NCBI RefSeq assembly: GCF_001922345.1
Contig: NZ_CP018812.1
Span: 2,046,001 to 2,110,000 of the forward strand
Reading direction: 5' to 3'
From: Paraburkholderia sp. SOS3
Lineage (GTDB): Bacteria > Pseudomonadota > Gammaproteobacteria > Burkholderiales > Burkholderiaceae
Length of the DNA: 64,000 nt
Shown: piece after piece, positions 16,470-25,768 of the stretch
Layout of the letters: every line of letters starts with the position of its first letter
How positions within the stretch are numbered: position 1 is the first letter of the stretch
Notes under the pieces: generated by a model
The model's database searches: none
The model's input: only the letters and a program-made list of their open reading frames with translations
Told to the model about the DNA's origin: nothing
Program-made: the position numbers and the translations under genes

Positions 16470-16480
16470 TTGGATACAAT
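16470..16480. promoter_or_regulatory. Candidate GntR/FCD operator in front of the regulator gene
   Basis: TTGGATACAAT shares TTG-N-ATACA with the site at 16198-16205 and lies about 60 bases before the regulator start. The two sites flank the 366-bp divergent intergenic region, as expected for a regulator controlling itself and the catabolic operon. The rest of that interval shows no gene. Confidence 0.5.
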
Positions 16481-16538
16481 CAGGCAACAGACAGCATATT
16501 GATACGACCACCCGATCCACTTCGGAAGGCCTGCCGCC

Positions 16539-17303
16539 ATGACCAAGCAAGTCCCCGCCGCCGACCCGAGCGCGCAGCCCACGCAACTGCAGCTTGCCGA
16601 TCCTGCCAGCATCACGCGCTCGCAGTCGGTCACCGATCGACTCAGGGAAGCGATTCTCGCCGGCGTGTTCTCGCCCGCCGAGAAGCTACAGGAAGTGCCG
16701 CTAGCGAAGATGCTCGACGTGTCGCGCACGCCGATTCGCGCGGCGTTGCATCGGCTGGCGGCCGAGGGCATGCTGGAGTACGCACCGAACCGCGGCTACA
16801 GTGTGCGCAACCTCGCTACCGCCGAGCTGCTCGAAGTGATCGACATACGCGGCGTGCTCGAGGGGCTCGCTGCGCGGTTCGCGGCCGAGCACGGACTGAC
16901 GCCGCCACTGGAAGCGATCTATCGCGAGGCGCTCGCCGACGGCGACACGCTGCTCGCGAAAGGCATGCTGTTGCCGGAAGACAAGCCGCTGTTTCGCGAC
17001 GTCAATGTGCGCATCCACGATGCGATCGGCCAGGCCGCCGGCAACCGCATGATCAACGACATGATTCGCCAGTGCCACAACGTGCCGATGTCGTCGGACC
17101 GTAACATCCTGTGGGACGAATACCGCTGGAAGCTGCGCAGCCACGACGACCACCACCGGCTGTTCGAGGCGATCATGGCGCGCGAGCCGTACCGCGCCGA
17201 ACAGCTGATGCGCGAACATATTCACAGCATCAAGTCGCAATTGCGCGAGCAGCTGGCGGGGCGCGCGCTGCCCGGCGATGCAACGTCGGCGCATGCCGGG
17301 TGA
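16539..17303 (+). CDS. GntR-family (FCD domain) transcriptional regulator, 254 aa
   Basis: Starts at ATG 16539. The winged helix-turn-helix is at about residues 30-95 (VTDRLREAILAGVFSPAEKL, LAKMLDVSRTPIRAALHRLAAEG). The FCD effector domain follows with its metal-ligand pattern (DVNVRIHDAIGQAAGN, RSHDDHHRLFEAIMARE and MREHI). It diverges from the 4.9-16.2 kb catabolic operon and is its obvious local regulator, probably a repressor released by a pathway carboxylate. Paired TTGNATACA motifs in the intergenic region support this. Confidence 0.9.
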   Translation: MTKQVPAADPSAQPTQLQLADPASITRSQSVTDRLREAILAGVFSPAEKLQEVPLAKMLDVSRTPIRAALHRLAAEGMLEYAPNRGYSVRNLATAELLEVIDIRGVLEGLAARFAAEHGLTPPLEAIYREALADGDTLLAKGMLLPEDKPLFRDVNVRIHDAIGQAAGNRMINDMIRQCHNVPMSSDRNILWDEYRWKLRSHDDHHRLFEAIMAREPYRAEQLMREHIHSIKSQLREQLAGRALPGDATSAHAG

Positions 17304-17537
17304 CCGAGTTGCCAGAAGGTGACGTGGTACCCGCCGCCGCCCGCGATCGCGTTCCACACGTACCGATACTGCCCGCACAGCTTGAGGATGCCGACCTCGC
17401 ACGTCGCGCCCGGCTGCACCGCCTGTCGACCATCCGGAAACCGCTTTGCGCGAATGATGCACTCATCGCTGTACGGCCATCGGTCTCCTCGAACTCCCGC
17501 GTTGCCTCGCACACGTGCAGCGTTCAAGGCTATTCTG
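17304..17537 (-). other. Possible coding remnant between the GntR regulator and a secreted protein
   Basis: On the minus strand a frame here reads protein-like text such as PYSDECIIRAKRFPDGRQ, CEVGILKLCGQYRYVW and GGYHVTFWQLGHPAC. It has no start codon of its own and would run into the antisense of the GntR gene. It follows the stop of the 95-residue secreted protein but in another frame. It may be the displaced 3' part of that gene or an unrelated fragment. Confidence 0.3.
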
Positions 17538-17825
17538 CTATCCGCCAAAATACAGGTTGCAGTAGCTGATGGGGCCAACGCAGCCGGGCGTGTTGAACTG
17601 GATCTCGCGTCCGGTATTGACGCCGCCCGTGTAATCGACCCGCTTCCACGTCCTTGCACGATCGCTTTTGGCTGGCGCGGTGGCGGGCGGAGGCGTACTG
17701 GCTTGCGAAACCGGAGCCCTGTTTGTTCCTTGAATTGTTTGTTCCTGTGCGACGGCGGATGACGTGATGCACACAAACATCATCATGGCGAATGCAGCTG
17801 GTTTTTGACGATACAACATCTTCAT
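17538..17825 (-). CDS. Small secreted protein of unknown function, 95 aa
   Basis: Starts at ATG 17825 with GAGAGAACG upstream. Residues 1-26 are a Sec signal peptide (MKMLYRQKPAAFAMMMFV, cleavage near VAQ). A Thr/Pro/Ala-rich linker and a short conserved-looking end with two cysteines (NTPGCVGPISYCNLYFGG) follow. No family is recognised. The protein may be truncated, because coding-like sequence continues downstream in another frame. Confidence 0.5.
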   Translation of the reverse strand: MKMLYRQKPAAFAMMMFVCITSSAVAQEQTIQGTNRAPVSQASTPPPATAPAKSDRARTWKRVDYTGGVNTGREIQFNTPGCVGPISYCNLYFGG

Positions 17826-18528
17826 CGTTCTCTCCTATCAAGATATCGTCTACACAACGATAGCTTCACTTTATTGCTTGAGCGCTGAGAATTGAACGAC
17901 GGGCGCGTGAAAAAACTCTTCTGCCGTAGGCAAAAATGCTGCGATGGTCTTCATGCCCGGCTTCCTAAATATTTATACGAAGCCTAAATTATATGAATGG
18001 AATCGAATATTTATGGAAATTTGCGTGCTGGTATGGCGGGATTCGCATTTTGCGACGAAGGTAGTTCCCCGACACCCACAGAGCTAGTCATTTTCAATAT
18101 ATGCGACCAGATTATGTTTTATCAGTCGCTTGCCGCGGCGAAACAATGCACGCCCATCCTCGGCGCCGACCGTGGAACTCCGTCCTCATCCAGGATGAAG
18201 CCTCTGGAATTGCCATGATCGATCGTCGCAGATTTTCTTTCATTGCGTAAAGAGTGGCTGGTGCAAGTGCCGCGTCGGCGCCAGGTTGTCACGGCTAATA
18301 ATTTTTCTACTGTGCCTGTCATTACCGGTGTCGACCAACGACTCAATCAGGTCATCGTCGTCTTTTCCCCCACGCAAGGTTACGAGTTGCCCTTTAAGCG
18401 CGATCGCTTGAGAGACAACGTCTGCGTGGAAATACGACTAAAGCCTGGCGGATGCTTGCGGTATGAGAGATGAAATCCGCGCGCTCCTGAGGCACCTTCT
18501 TAACGATATCAACATGCGAGGATGGACC
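17826..18528. other. AT-richer stretch without a convincing gene
   Basis: Base composition drops clearly relative to the neighbours. Short plus-strand frames exist at 17997-18218 and 18243-18473 (the latter ends with QGYELPFKRDRLRDNVCVEI and reads somewhat protein-like). Neither has a good ribosome-binding site, and they are in different frames. The last part supplies the promoter region of the chemoreceptor. I treat it as intergenic or decayed DNA. Confidence 0.4.
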
Positions 18529-20109
18529 GTGAAAGCATTCGGCAACATGAAAGTAGTCACCCAGCTTATGTGGGGATTCGGAGCGGTGTTGTCGATGCTG
18601 ATCGGCGTCGGTGTGCTCGGACTCTCGGGTATCTATACAGAAAACGACCATGTCGAATCGCTGCGTGATAACTGGATTTCCAGCATTGAAGCTAGTGGAG
18701 AGATGCGTGCAGCATTGAAGGAAGTGGTTCTCAAGGAATTTCGCGAAGTAGTGGCGCGAACGCCGGAAGACGCAGAACTGGCCGATGAGGAAGTTGGCCA
18801 CGCGCTGGATGCGTATCGGAAGGCTGCGGGCGAGTACGAAACGGATCTGCACGAGACCGCGGAGCAAACGGCCTACTCCCATATTCAGGCGTTGATGTCA
18901 AAGTATCTCGAACTCGACCAACGGATTCGCACATCGGTGAAGAGCGGACATCCGAACGAGGCGGCTACCCTTCTCAGTGGCGAAGGAAGCTCATTACGCG
19001 GTGACATCGAAAAGCAATTGGACATCATCCGGGATGTGAATCTGCAAGGCGCGAGCGACGAAGGCGACGTAGCCAATCTCGCCTATCTGCGCGCGAAGCA
19101 CCTGCTCATATTCGTCACGGCCACGGCAGTCGTCGCGGGCTTACTGGTAACCATGCTGATCACGCTTACGCTCGTGCGCAAGTTGGGCGGTGAGCCCTCA
19201 AAAGCGGCTAGTCTGGCAGCGAAAATCGCTTCAGGCGATTTACTGGTTCCGGTCATAATCAAAAAAGGGGATACGAGCAGCCTGATGCACTCCATGGCGT
19301 TCATGAAAGATCAGCTCGCGCAGATAGTGGTTGGCATCAAGTCGACGAGCGATTCCATCGCGATCGCTGCCAGCGAAATCGCGCAAGGTAATGCGGACCT
19401 GTCCCAGCGCACCGAGGAGCAGGCTGCGTCGCTTGAGCAGACTGCCTCGAGCATGGACCAGCTGACCGGTGCGGTACGACAGAATGCAGATAGCGCGCGT
19501 GAGGCAACTCAGCTTGCGCATTCAGTCGCCGGCACGGCAGCAAGAGGTGAAGAAGCCGTCGGACGGGTCGTCGATACCATGCGCGAGATATCGGAGAGTT
19601 CGACAAAAGTGTCGGAGATCATTTCCGTCATAGAAAGCATCGCGTTTCAGACGAACATCCTCGCGCTGAACGCAGCGGTCGAAGCTGCCCGCGCTGGCGA
19701 AGAAGGTCGGGGGTTCGCGGTCGTGGCTTCGGAGGTAAGAAACCTCGCGCAACGTAGCGCGACGGCCGCAGGCGAGATCAAGGAACTCATCGTCGAGTCC
19801 GAAGGGCGCGTGGAACAGGGATCGAAGCTGGTCGAAGAAGCAGGCGGTACGATCAGGCAGTTGGTATCTTCCGTTCGTCACGTCGCGAACATCATGCAGC
19901 AGATATCTTCTGCATCCGACGAGCAGACCGCCGGCATCGAACAGATCAATAAGGCGATTGCCCAGATGGACGATGTTACGCAGCAGAATGCCGCACTCGT
20001 CGAACAGGCTTCTGCAGCGGTTCACTCCATGGACGAACAGGCAAGGTCCCTGCACGAAGCAGTCGCAGTCTTCAAGATCGAGGCCACCGTTGAGTCGGAT
20101 ACGCACTGA
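18529..20109 (+). CDS. Methyl-accepting chemotaxis protein, about 526 aa
   Basis: GTG 18529 has GAGG seven bases upstream and gives a normal start ([18 protein letters not shown]). In-frame ATGs at 18463, 18514 and 18547 are alternatives. TM1 is near residues 10-33, a periplasmic four-helix-bundle-type sensor spans about 35-190, TM2 is near 191-216, then a HAMP region and the signalling domain. The hairpin tip is canonical ([23 protein letters not shown], then [19 protein letters not shown]). The C-terminus lacks an NWETF-type pentapeptide. The ligand is unknown. Confidence 0.9.
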   Translation: MKAFGNMKVVTQLMWGFGAVLSMLIGVGVLGLSGIYTENDHVESLRDNWISSIEASGEMRAALKEVVLKEFREVVARTPEDAELADEEVGHALDAYRKAAGEYETDLHETAEQTAYSHIQALMSKYLELDQRIRTSVKSGHPNEAATLLSGEGSSLRGDIEKQLDIIRDVNLQGASDEGDVANLAYLRAKHLLIFVTATAVVAGLLVTMLITLTLVRKLGGEPSKAASLAAKIASGDLLVPVIIKKGDTSSLMHSMAFMKDQLAQIVVGIKSTSDSIAIAASEIAQGNADLSQRTEEQAASLEQTASSMDQLTGAVRQNADSAREATQLAHSVAGTAARGEEAVGRVVDTMREISESSTKVSEIISVIESIAFQTNILALNAAVEAARAGEEGRGFAVVASEVRNLAQRSATAAGEIKELIVESEGRVEQGSKLVEEAGGTIRQLVSSVRHVANIMQQISSASDEQTAGIEQINKAIAQMDDVTQQNAALVEQASAAVHSMDEQARSLHEAVAVFKIEATVESDTH

Positions 20110-20111
20110 CT

Positions 20112-20279
20112 GCGCCATATAGTACTTATCCGGCGTATGAATTGTCGTGTTTGGCCGGCAGCATCGGTCTGCCTCATGTGGTCAAGATTGTTGAACATCC
20201 TTCAATCATTGAGTCCGCTGTTGAATGGGTTGAGGCGGCCGCTAAAGACTTGGGTGAAGTCGTCGTTAAACCTGGCTAG
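20112..20279 (+). pseudogene. Start-less coding remnant after the chemoreceptor
   Basis: The frame ending at TAG 20277-20279 reads protein-like (YPAYELSCLAGSIGLPHVV, EHPSIIESAVEWVEAAAKDL). It has no start codon of its own and enters the 3' end of the chemoreceptor gene in another frame. It looks like the last 50 or so codons of a lost gene. I do not recognise the family. Confidence 0.35.
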
Positions 20280-20303
20280 CGCTTAACACTATGGGAGTTC
20301 AGC

Positions 20304-20636
20304 ATGCGCATTGCGGGTTCGGAATACTTCAAGACGATGGCTTTGGCTGAGAAGATTGACGCGCAGACAAATCAGTCTTCTTTAGGGAACACACCCACAA
20401 GTGATCCTCTGTTGGACTCGGGATCGAGTGACCCATTGCCAAGCGCAGGAGCTGGCAATCCCCTTCCCGGCATCAGCAATGTGAATCGCGGGCAGGCGGC
20501 AAAACATCCGGGCGATACACACCCGTCGTCCGGCAGACCAAAAGGCGACGAGCAGTCCCGGAATAACCAGGTCGGGTCGCCAATTGACTCGGCACGTTCC
20601 CCGCGCCGCGGTGGCCGAATTCATGAGATAGTGTAA
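20304..20636 (+). CDS. Hypothetical low-complexity protein, 110 aa
   Basis: ATG 20304 has GGGAG at a reasonable distance (GGGAGTTCAGC). The product begins MRIAGSEYFKTMALAEKI and is then rich in Ser, Pro, Gly and Asp with DPL/NPL repeats (TSDPLLDS, SSDPLPS, GNPLPG) and a basic end. It is probably disordered. No family is recognised, and the surrounding stretch is decaying, so it may not be functional. The following 20637-20848 shows no gene. Confidence 0.35.
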   Translation: MRIAGSEYFKTMALAEKIDAQTNQSSLGNTPTSDPLLDSGSSDPLPSAGAGNPLPGISNVNRGQAAKHPGDTHPSSGRPKGDEQSRNNQVGSPIDSARSPRRGGRIHEIV

Positions 20637-20848
20637 AAGCCGTTCCGGCCACGACACGCATACCAGATGATGATGGATAGTCGGCCGTGCCTGGTTTAGG
20701 CCATACCCGCATACACCGGCGGCAATAGCATCAGTTGTTCGGACCGGCATTCTGCAACGTCTGATTTTGCAGTTCACAGTGGCCGAGCAACGCTGGTCTT
20801 TGAAGGCGCGGCGAGACACCGCCCGCTGCACAACCGGTGAGAGACGGC

Positions 20849-21931
20849 TTACCTGGCTGCCGCGGAGATATGGCTATTCTCGGTCGATGATGATCCGATG
20901 GAGAGCCCGTTATCGACGAACTGTTTCAGTTCCGCCACGCACGAGCCGCAGACCGTGCCGCAGCCGAGCTTCGCTTTCAGTTCGGGCACGCTCGCGCCAG
21001 ACTGCACGTCCTCGGAGATCTGCAGCGGCAGCACCAAGGCGCCGCGGCGGCTCTTCACCTGCACGAGGTCGCCTTCCGCGAGACCGCGGCGCGCGGCATC
21101 GCCCGGATGCATCGTCAGTGCCGGTTCCGGTGCATGCGAAAACAGCCTTGCCACGCGGCCCGTGCGGCTCATGCCATGCCACTGGTCGCGCAGGCGTCCG
21201 GTCGTCAGACGGAACGGAAAGCGCGCGTTGACCTCGTCGGCCACCGGCAGATAGCGCGTTGCATGAAAGCGCGCGCGCCCGTCCGCGGTGGCGAAGCGTC
21301 CATCGGTGTAGCGGCGCGCATCGCCCGCTGCGTGGCCCGGCGGAAACGGCCATTGCTGCGGTCCCTGCGCGTCGAGCAATGCGTAGCTGATGCCGCCGAT
21401 GTCGAGATCGCGGCCGGCCGTGAGCGCGCGATGTTCGTCGAATACCGCTTCGGTGGTCTCGAAGCCGAACAGGTGCGGCTCGCGTTCGAGCTTGTGCGCG
21501 ATACGGCGCGCGACTTCGTTCGCGATCCACCAGTCGGGCTTCGCCTCTCCGGCGGGCTCGACGGCGGCGCGCACGCGCGTGATGCGCCGCTCCGAATTCG
21601 TGACGGTCCCGGCTTTTTCGCCCCACGTCGCCGCGGGCAGCAGCACGTCCGCGTAGGGCACCGTGTCGGTTTGCATGAACGCGTCCTGCACGACGACGAA
21701 TTCCGCCTGATCGAGCGCCTCGCGCACCTTCGCGATATCGGGCATCGAATGCACGGGGTTCGTGCACGCAATCCAGACCGCCTTGACCTTGCCGCTGCGC
21801 GCCGCTTCGAAGAGGTCGACGGGCGGGCAGTCCCGGCGTGTCCGACAGGCGCGTCGCATCGGCCAGCCCCCAGAGCCGCGCGATTTCTTCGCGATGCGCG
21901 GCGTTGCCGATATCGCGGTGCGCGGCGAGCA
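20849..21931 (-). pseudogene. nasA: Assimilatory nitrate reductase (nasA) C-terminal remnant
   Basis: The reading gives the molybdopterin-oxidoreductase part of NasA: KAVWIACTNPVHSMPD, DAFMQTDTVPYADVLLPAATW, GTVTNSERRITRVRAAVEP and RLTTGRLRDQWHGMSRTGR. The N-terminal half (4Fe-4S and most of the catalytic domain) is absent. The opening part (LAAHRDIGNAAHREEIARLWG) is in a different frame, so a frameshift lies near 21830. Near the end the text jumps from LQISEDVQSG to a BFD-like tail (KLGCGTVCGSCVAELKQFV), showing a further internal deletion. It cannot make an active enzyme. Confidence 0.88.
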
Positions 21932-22255
21932 TGGATCGGGCAGACCTTCGAGCGAATAGAGCAGCCGTTCGTAGAGCGCCTTGCGGTTCGCCGCATCCTC
22001 GACCACTTTCTGTTTCACGTAGTCGAGTCCGACGCGTGCGATGTAATGCACGGTGCGGTCGAGGTAATACGCTTCTTCGCGATAGAGCTGCAGGAACGCA
22101 CCGGTGTATTCCTTCACCTCGTCCGGCGTCTTCACCTTGACGAGGAACTGCGCGACTTCGGTCCTGATGCCGCCGTTGCCGCCCACATACAGTTCCCAGC
22201 CGCTTTCGACCGCGATCACGCCGACGTCCTTGATGCCGGCTTCGGCGCAGTTGCG
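21932..22255 (-). pseudogene. nirB: Nitrite reductase large subunit (nirB) internal fragment
   Basis: About 108 codons match the sirohaem-domain region of NirB: CAEAGIKDVGVIAVESGWEL, YVGGNGGIRTEVAQFL, YTGAFLQLYREEAYYLDRT, HYIARVGLDYVKQKVVEDA and LEGLPDP. Intact NirB is about 810-850 residues; both ends and all of nirD are missing. The fragment is fused to a narK fragment upstream and a nasA fragment downstream without intervening spacer, the result of at least two deletions. Confidence 0.88.
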
Positions 22256-22611
22256 CCGCCGACGCCGAGGAACACGCCGAGCACGAGCAGCCGCGTGTAA
22301 GACGGCGCGCCCGGCATCAGCAGCAGCACGACCGACGGAACTGCCGACAGCAGCACGCCCATCAGGGCGATGCGTCGGCCATTGCACGCCTGGTACAGAT
22401 TGCCGAGCGTCACGCGCAGGATCGCCGCGGCGAGCACCGGCACGGCGACCAGAAACCCCAGTTCGGCCGGAGACATCGCGATGTCTTTGTGAATGAACGG
22501 TGCGAGCGGCCCGAACATGACCCACACGGTGAAACCGGTATCGAAGTAGAAGAAGCACGCGAGCAGCGCGCGCCAGTTACCGCTCGCCAACGAACTGAAC
22601 AGATTTTTCAT
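22256..22611 (-). pseudogene. Nitrate/nitrite MFS transporter (narK-type) N-terminal fragment
   Basis: ATG 22611 has a purine-rich site upstream (GAGAGAGA) and opens a normal NarK-type start (MKNLFSSLASGNWRALLACF, then FDTGFTVWVMFGPLAPFI). About 118 codons and three to four membrane segments remain. The frame then passes into nirB sequence in a different frame and stops at 22216. Intact transporters have 12 segments. The original start signals are preserved, so the truncated peptide might still be translated. Confidence 0.82.
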
Positions 22612-23257
22612 AAATGTCTCTCTCGCATTTACGGTGCAGGTTTCATACCCCAGCCAGAAATCAGCGAGAACGAGCCAGCACACGATCTATTCCGTCTTAT
22701 CGGGCAAAGGTATGTTTCCCGGTACTTGAGCAGTTCCGATAGGCGCTCGTTCATATAATCAGAATGAGGACTCCACCTGATTGACGCCAGCGTTCGACGG
22801 CCGGATATGTCGCCCGCGATTCATTGATAGCGTTCGTGTCAGCGAGCCCGGAAAGTAAAGTATCCAGAGTCGCGTCTGAGGCGATTTCCCGCTACTCCTT
22901 TGTGTTCCGTAACCCTCGTTTGACCGGGCAGCGGTCATCATCAAGGAAGAGAAGATGCTCTGGAAGACGATTGCAGTATGCGAGCAGCAACCTGAATGTT
23001 TGTCATCGCTGCAGCTTGTCCGTGACCGCCCGTATCGAGCATGAATCCGCTGTTGGCCGCCTCAGCAGAACGAGAGGGATGAACAGACTTTGTATCCGAT
23101 CCACACCGCTATGCAGTCGGCGAATGTGTGAGCCATCGCGGCATCTCATATGGCCTTGTTGTCCCGGCTTACGATCACGCGAATGTGGAAGCGAATCGTC
23201 CGGTGCACAGGGAGACACTGCAAATACGGCCTTTTAAATGCCGCAATGGAGAAATTT
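22612..23257. other. Intergenic stretch between narK remnant and flavohaemoglobin
   Basis: No open frame here has both a plausible start signal and protein-like composition. Several short frames are Ser/Arg-rich and look random. The interval should hold the old narK promoter (minus strand) and the hmp promoter (plus strand). I could not identify a clear NsrR or NorR operator by eye. Confidence 0.5.
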
Positions 23258-24439
23258 ATGCTTGGTCCCGAACATCGCACAATCGTCAAAGCCACCATTC
23301 CGCTGCTCGAGAGCGGCGGCGAGGCGCTCATCTCGCATTTCTACAGGACGATGCTCGCCGAGTATCCGGAAGTACGCCCGCTTTTCAATCAGGCCCATCA
23401 GGCTAATGGCGACCAGGCTCGCGCGCTTGCAAATGGCGTGCTGATGTACGCACGTCATATCGATCAGCTCGAACAGCTGGGCGGGCTCGTTTCGCAGATC
23501 GTCAACAAGCACGTGTCGCTGAATATCCTGCCTGAGCATTATCCGATCGTAGGCGCCTGTCTGCTGCGGGCGATCCGCGAAGTGCTCGGGCCGGAGATCG
23601 CAACCGATGCGGTCATCGAAGCCTGGGGCGCGGCCTACCAGCAGCTTGCCGATATCCTGATCGGCCTCGAGGAAAGCGCGTATGCGGCGAAGGAATCAGC
23701 GCAGGGCGGCTGGCGCGGCACGCGCAAATTCACGGTCGCGCGCAAGGTGCGCGAAAGCGACGAGATCACTTCGTTCTATCTGCGGCCCGCGGACGGTGGT
23801 GCGCTGCTCGACTTCAAGCCGGGACAGTTCATTGCGCTGCGGCTTGTGATCGACGGCGAGGAAGTGCGCCGCAACTATTCGCTGTCGGCGGCCGCGAACG
23901 GGCACGAGTATCGGATCAGCGTGAAGCGGGAGCCGAACGGGCGGGTGTCGAATTACCTGCATGATCGTGTGATCGAAGAAGACACGCTCGATGTGTTCAC
24001 GCCGTCGGGCGACTTCACGCTCGAAGACAGCACGAAGCCGCTCGTGCTGATCAGCGGCGGCGTGGGCATCACGCCGACGCTTGCGATGCTGCGCGCTGCG
24101 CTGAAAGCGTCGCGACCCGTGCACTTCATTCACGCGGCGCGTCACGGCGGCGTGCACGCTTTCCGCCACTTTATCGACGATCTCGCCACGCGCAACCCGC
24201 AACTGAAGCGCTTCTATGTGTATGAAAAGCCGCGTGCGGAAGACAGCGCGCATGATGCGGAAGGCTTCCTCGACGAGGCGCGGCTGCGTGAATTCATGCC
24301 GGCTTCAAGCGACGTCGATGTGTATTTTCTCGGGCCTAAAGCGTTTATGAAGGCGATCAAAGGTCACCTTGAAGCGCTTGGCGTGCCAGCATCGCAAACC
24401 CGGTATGAGTTTTTTGGCCCATCCATTGCACTCGGTTGA
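23258..24439 (+). CDS. hmp: Flavohaemoglobin, nitric oxide dioxygenase, 393 aa
   Basis: ATG 23258 has TGGAGAA six bases upstream, giving the usual start (MLGPEHRTIVKATIPLLESG). The globin domain (1-140) keeps the haem-pocket residues Y29, Q53 and proximal H85 (VNKHVSLNILPEHY). The FAD domain has RNYSLS and the NAD domain GGVGITPTLAMLRAAL. Length matches E. coli Hmp (396). The enzyme converts NO and oxygen to nitrate. It sits beside the collapsed nitrate-assimilation locus but is itself intact; the GC content and codon use look normal. Confidence 0.95.
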   Translation: MLGPEHRTIVKATIPLLESGGEALISHFYRTMLAEYPEVRPLFNQAHQANGDQARALANGVLMYARHIDQLEQLGGLVSQIVNKHVSLNILPEHYPIVGACLLRAIREVLGPEIATDAVIEAWGAAYQQLADILIGLEESAYAAKESAQGGWRGTRKFTVARKVRESDEITSFYLRPADGGALLDFKPGQFIALRLVIDGEEVRRNYSLSAAANGHEYRISVKREPNGRVSNYLHDRVIEEDTLDVFTPSGDFTLEDSTKPLVLISGGVGITPTLAMLRAALKASRPVHFIHAARHGGVHAFRHFIDDLATRNPQLKRFYVYEKPRAEDSAHDAEGFLDEARLREFMPASSDVDVYFLGPKAFMKAIKGHLEALGVPASQTRYEFFGPSIALG

Positions 24440-24616
24440 TCATACGTTCGCCAGCGAAGCGGAGCGTGGCCTGTCGGAGTATTTGGGAAGGCACCGACAC
24501 GGCTACGATACCCATGACCTTTGCAAAAGCGCTCCGGGTGACCCTGTAATTGCCTGGCCGATTCACAAAGGGGATACGGAAAATGCGTCACAGACGCGTC
24601 CGACGCACGATACGAT

Positions 24617-25768
24617 CTAGAACCGTGTCCGTAGGCCTACCGTCGTCACGACCTGATTTCCCGTCGACGAGGCACCACCTGAATTATTGATAAATGCGAC
24701 GTACCCGTGACCTGAGACATGCTGGTACATTCCCTCGATATAGACGTCGGTACGTTTCGAGAATGCGTAAAGGGCCTGCACATTGATCTGATTCCATTTC
24801 GGTTCAGAGCCAAACGTGTTGCTTTGTGTCACGTGGCCGTCGGTATACACGTATGACGCGCCAAGCGTGATCGCGGGGGTCAACGCATACCTTCCGTTTA
24901 GTTCATAGTTGTCGAACCTGACCGTGCCGTTGTTCGATCCGAATGCCTTTGTACCCTGAAACTGGCTATGCGAATACACAAACCCCACCGTCGCCGGACC
25001 ATAAACATAGTTTATGCCGGCGGTTGCGGTGCGCTGGACATCCGAGCCGAGAACGAAGCCTCCCGTACCATTCGAAGGCGACTCTCCCGTATCGATGGAT
25101 CCGGCTGTGTTCGTCGTACTGTTCGACCCGTTGATCTGCAAATAACCGGCACCAACATTTAGCGATCCGTAATTATAGCTTCCTCCAAAGCTATATGCAC
25201 GATTCAGGGCGAAGTCCTGATTGTTCGAGAAGGCGTAGAGTCCGCCGAACCTGAAACCATCGAGGTTTGGACTTGCATATTTGACCGCGTTGTTAATCCG
25301 GAACCCGTGGTTCAGGTTATCGTTGTCGAACGGGTGGGCGAAACCCGTGTCACCAAACGTTCCAGCAACGGCCGAGAGTGGCAGCACGAAGTCCGTATTG
25401 GAATCGTACTGACGGCCTAGAGTTACCGCACCCAACCGCTGGCTGCTCAGGCCGACGAATGCCTGCCGACCGAATAGCTTGCTGTCCTGGCCGAGTTTTC
25501 CGTTCTCGACGTTGAACCCGTTTTCGAGAACGAAGATTGCCTTAAGACCTCCACCCAGATCCTCCGCACCGCGGAGCCCGAAGCGGCTACCGTTGATCTC
25601 ACCGCTTGTTGCCTGAAGCAATGATCCGTGCGCTGCCCCTTTTGCGACATTGTTTGTGTATATCAGCCCCGCGTCTATGATCCCGTATAGCGTGACGGAG
25701 CTTTGCGCGTGAGCCATCGACGACGTGACCGACAGAACCGCGGCGGTGGTAACTATCTTTCTGTACAT
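24617..25768 (-). CDS. Gram-negative porin (OpcP/Omp32 type), 383 aa
   Basis: ATG 25768 follows GGAGACGAG. The signal peptide is MYRKIVTTAAVLSVTSSMAH with cleavage near AHA-Q. The mature start QSSVTLYGIIDAGLIYTNN is the hallmark of betaproteobacterial trimeric porins. The PEFSR-like region is read as KLFGRQAFVGLSS, and the C-terminus ends in the terminal Phe needed for outer-membrane assembly (VTTVGLRTRF). It is predicted to be a 16-stranded barrel. A second porin with similar architecture is at 53392. Confidence 0.93.
   Translation of the reverse strand: MYRKIVTTAAVLSVTSSMAHAQSSVTLYGIIDAGLIYTNNVAKGAAHGSLLQATSGEINGSRFGLRGAEDLGGGLKAIFVLENGFNVENGKLGQDSKLFGRQAFVGLSSQRLGAVTLGRQYDSNTDFVLPLSAVAGTFGDTGFAHPFDNDNLNHGFRINNAVKYASPNLDGFRFGGLYAFSNNQDFALNRAYSFGGSYNYGSLNVGAGYLQINGSNSTTNTAGSIDTGESPSNGTGGFVLGSDVQRTATAGINYVYGPATVGFVYSHSQFQGTKAFGSNNGTVRFDNYELNGRYALTPAITLGASYVYTDGHVTQSNTFGSEPKWNQINVQALYAFSKRTDVYIEGMYQHVSGHGYVAFINNSGGASSTGNQVVTTVGLRTRF

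Noticed and set aside
20849..22558. Reading the nasA-nirB remnants as one novel 569-residue fusion enzyme
   Set aside because: The pieces are truncated at active-site domains, part of nasA is out of frame, and the first 100 codons are antisense-like noise over narK; decay explains it better.
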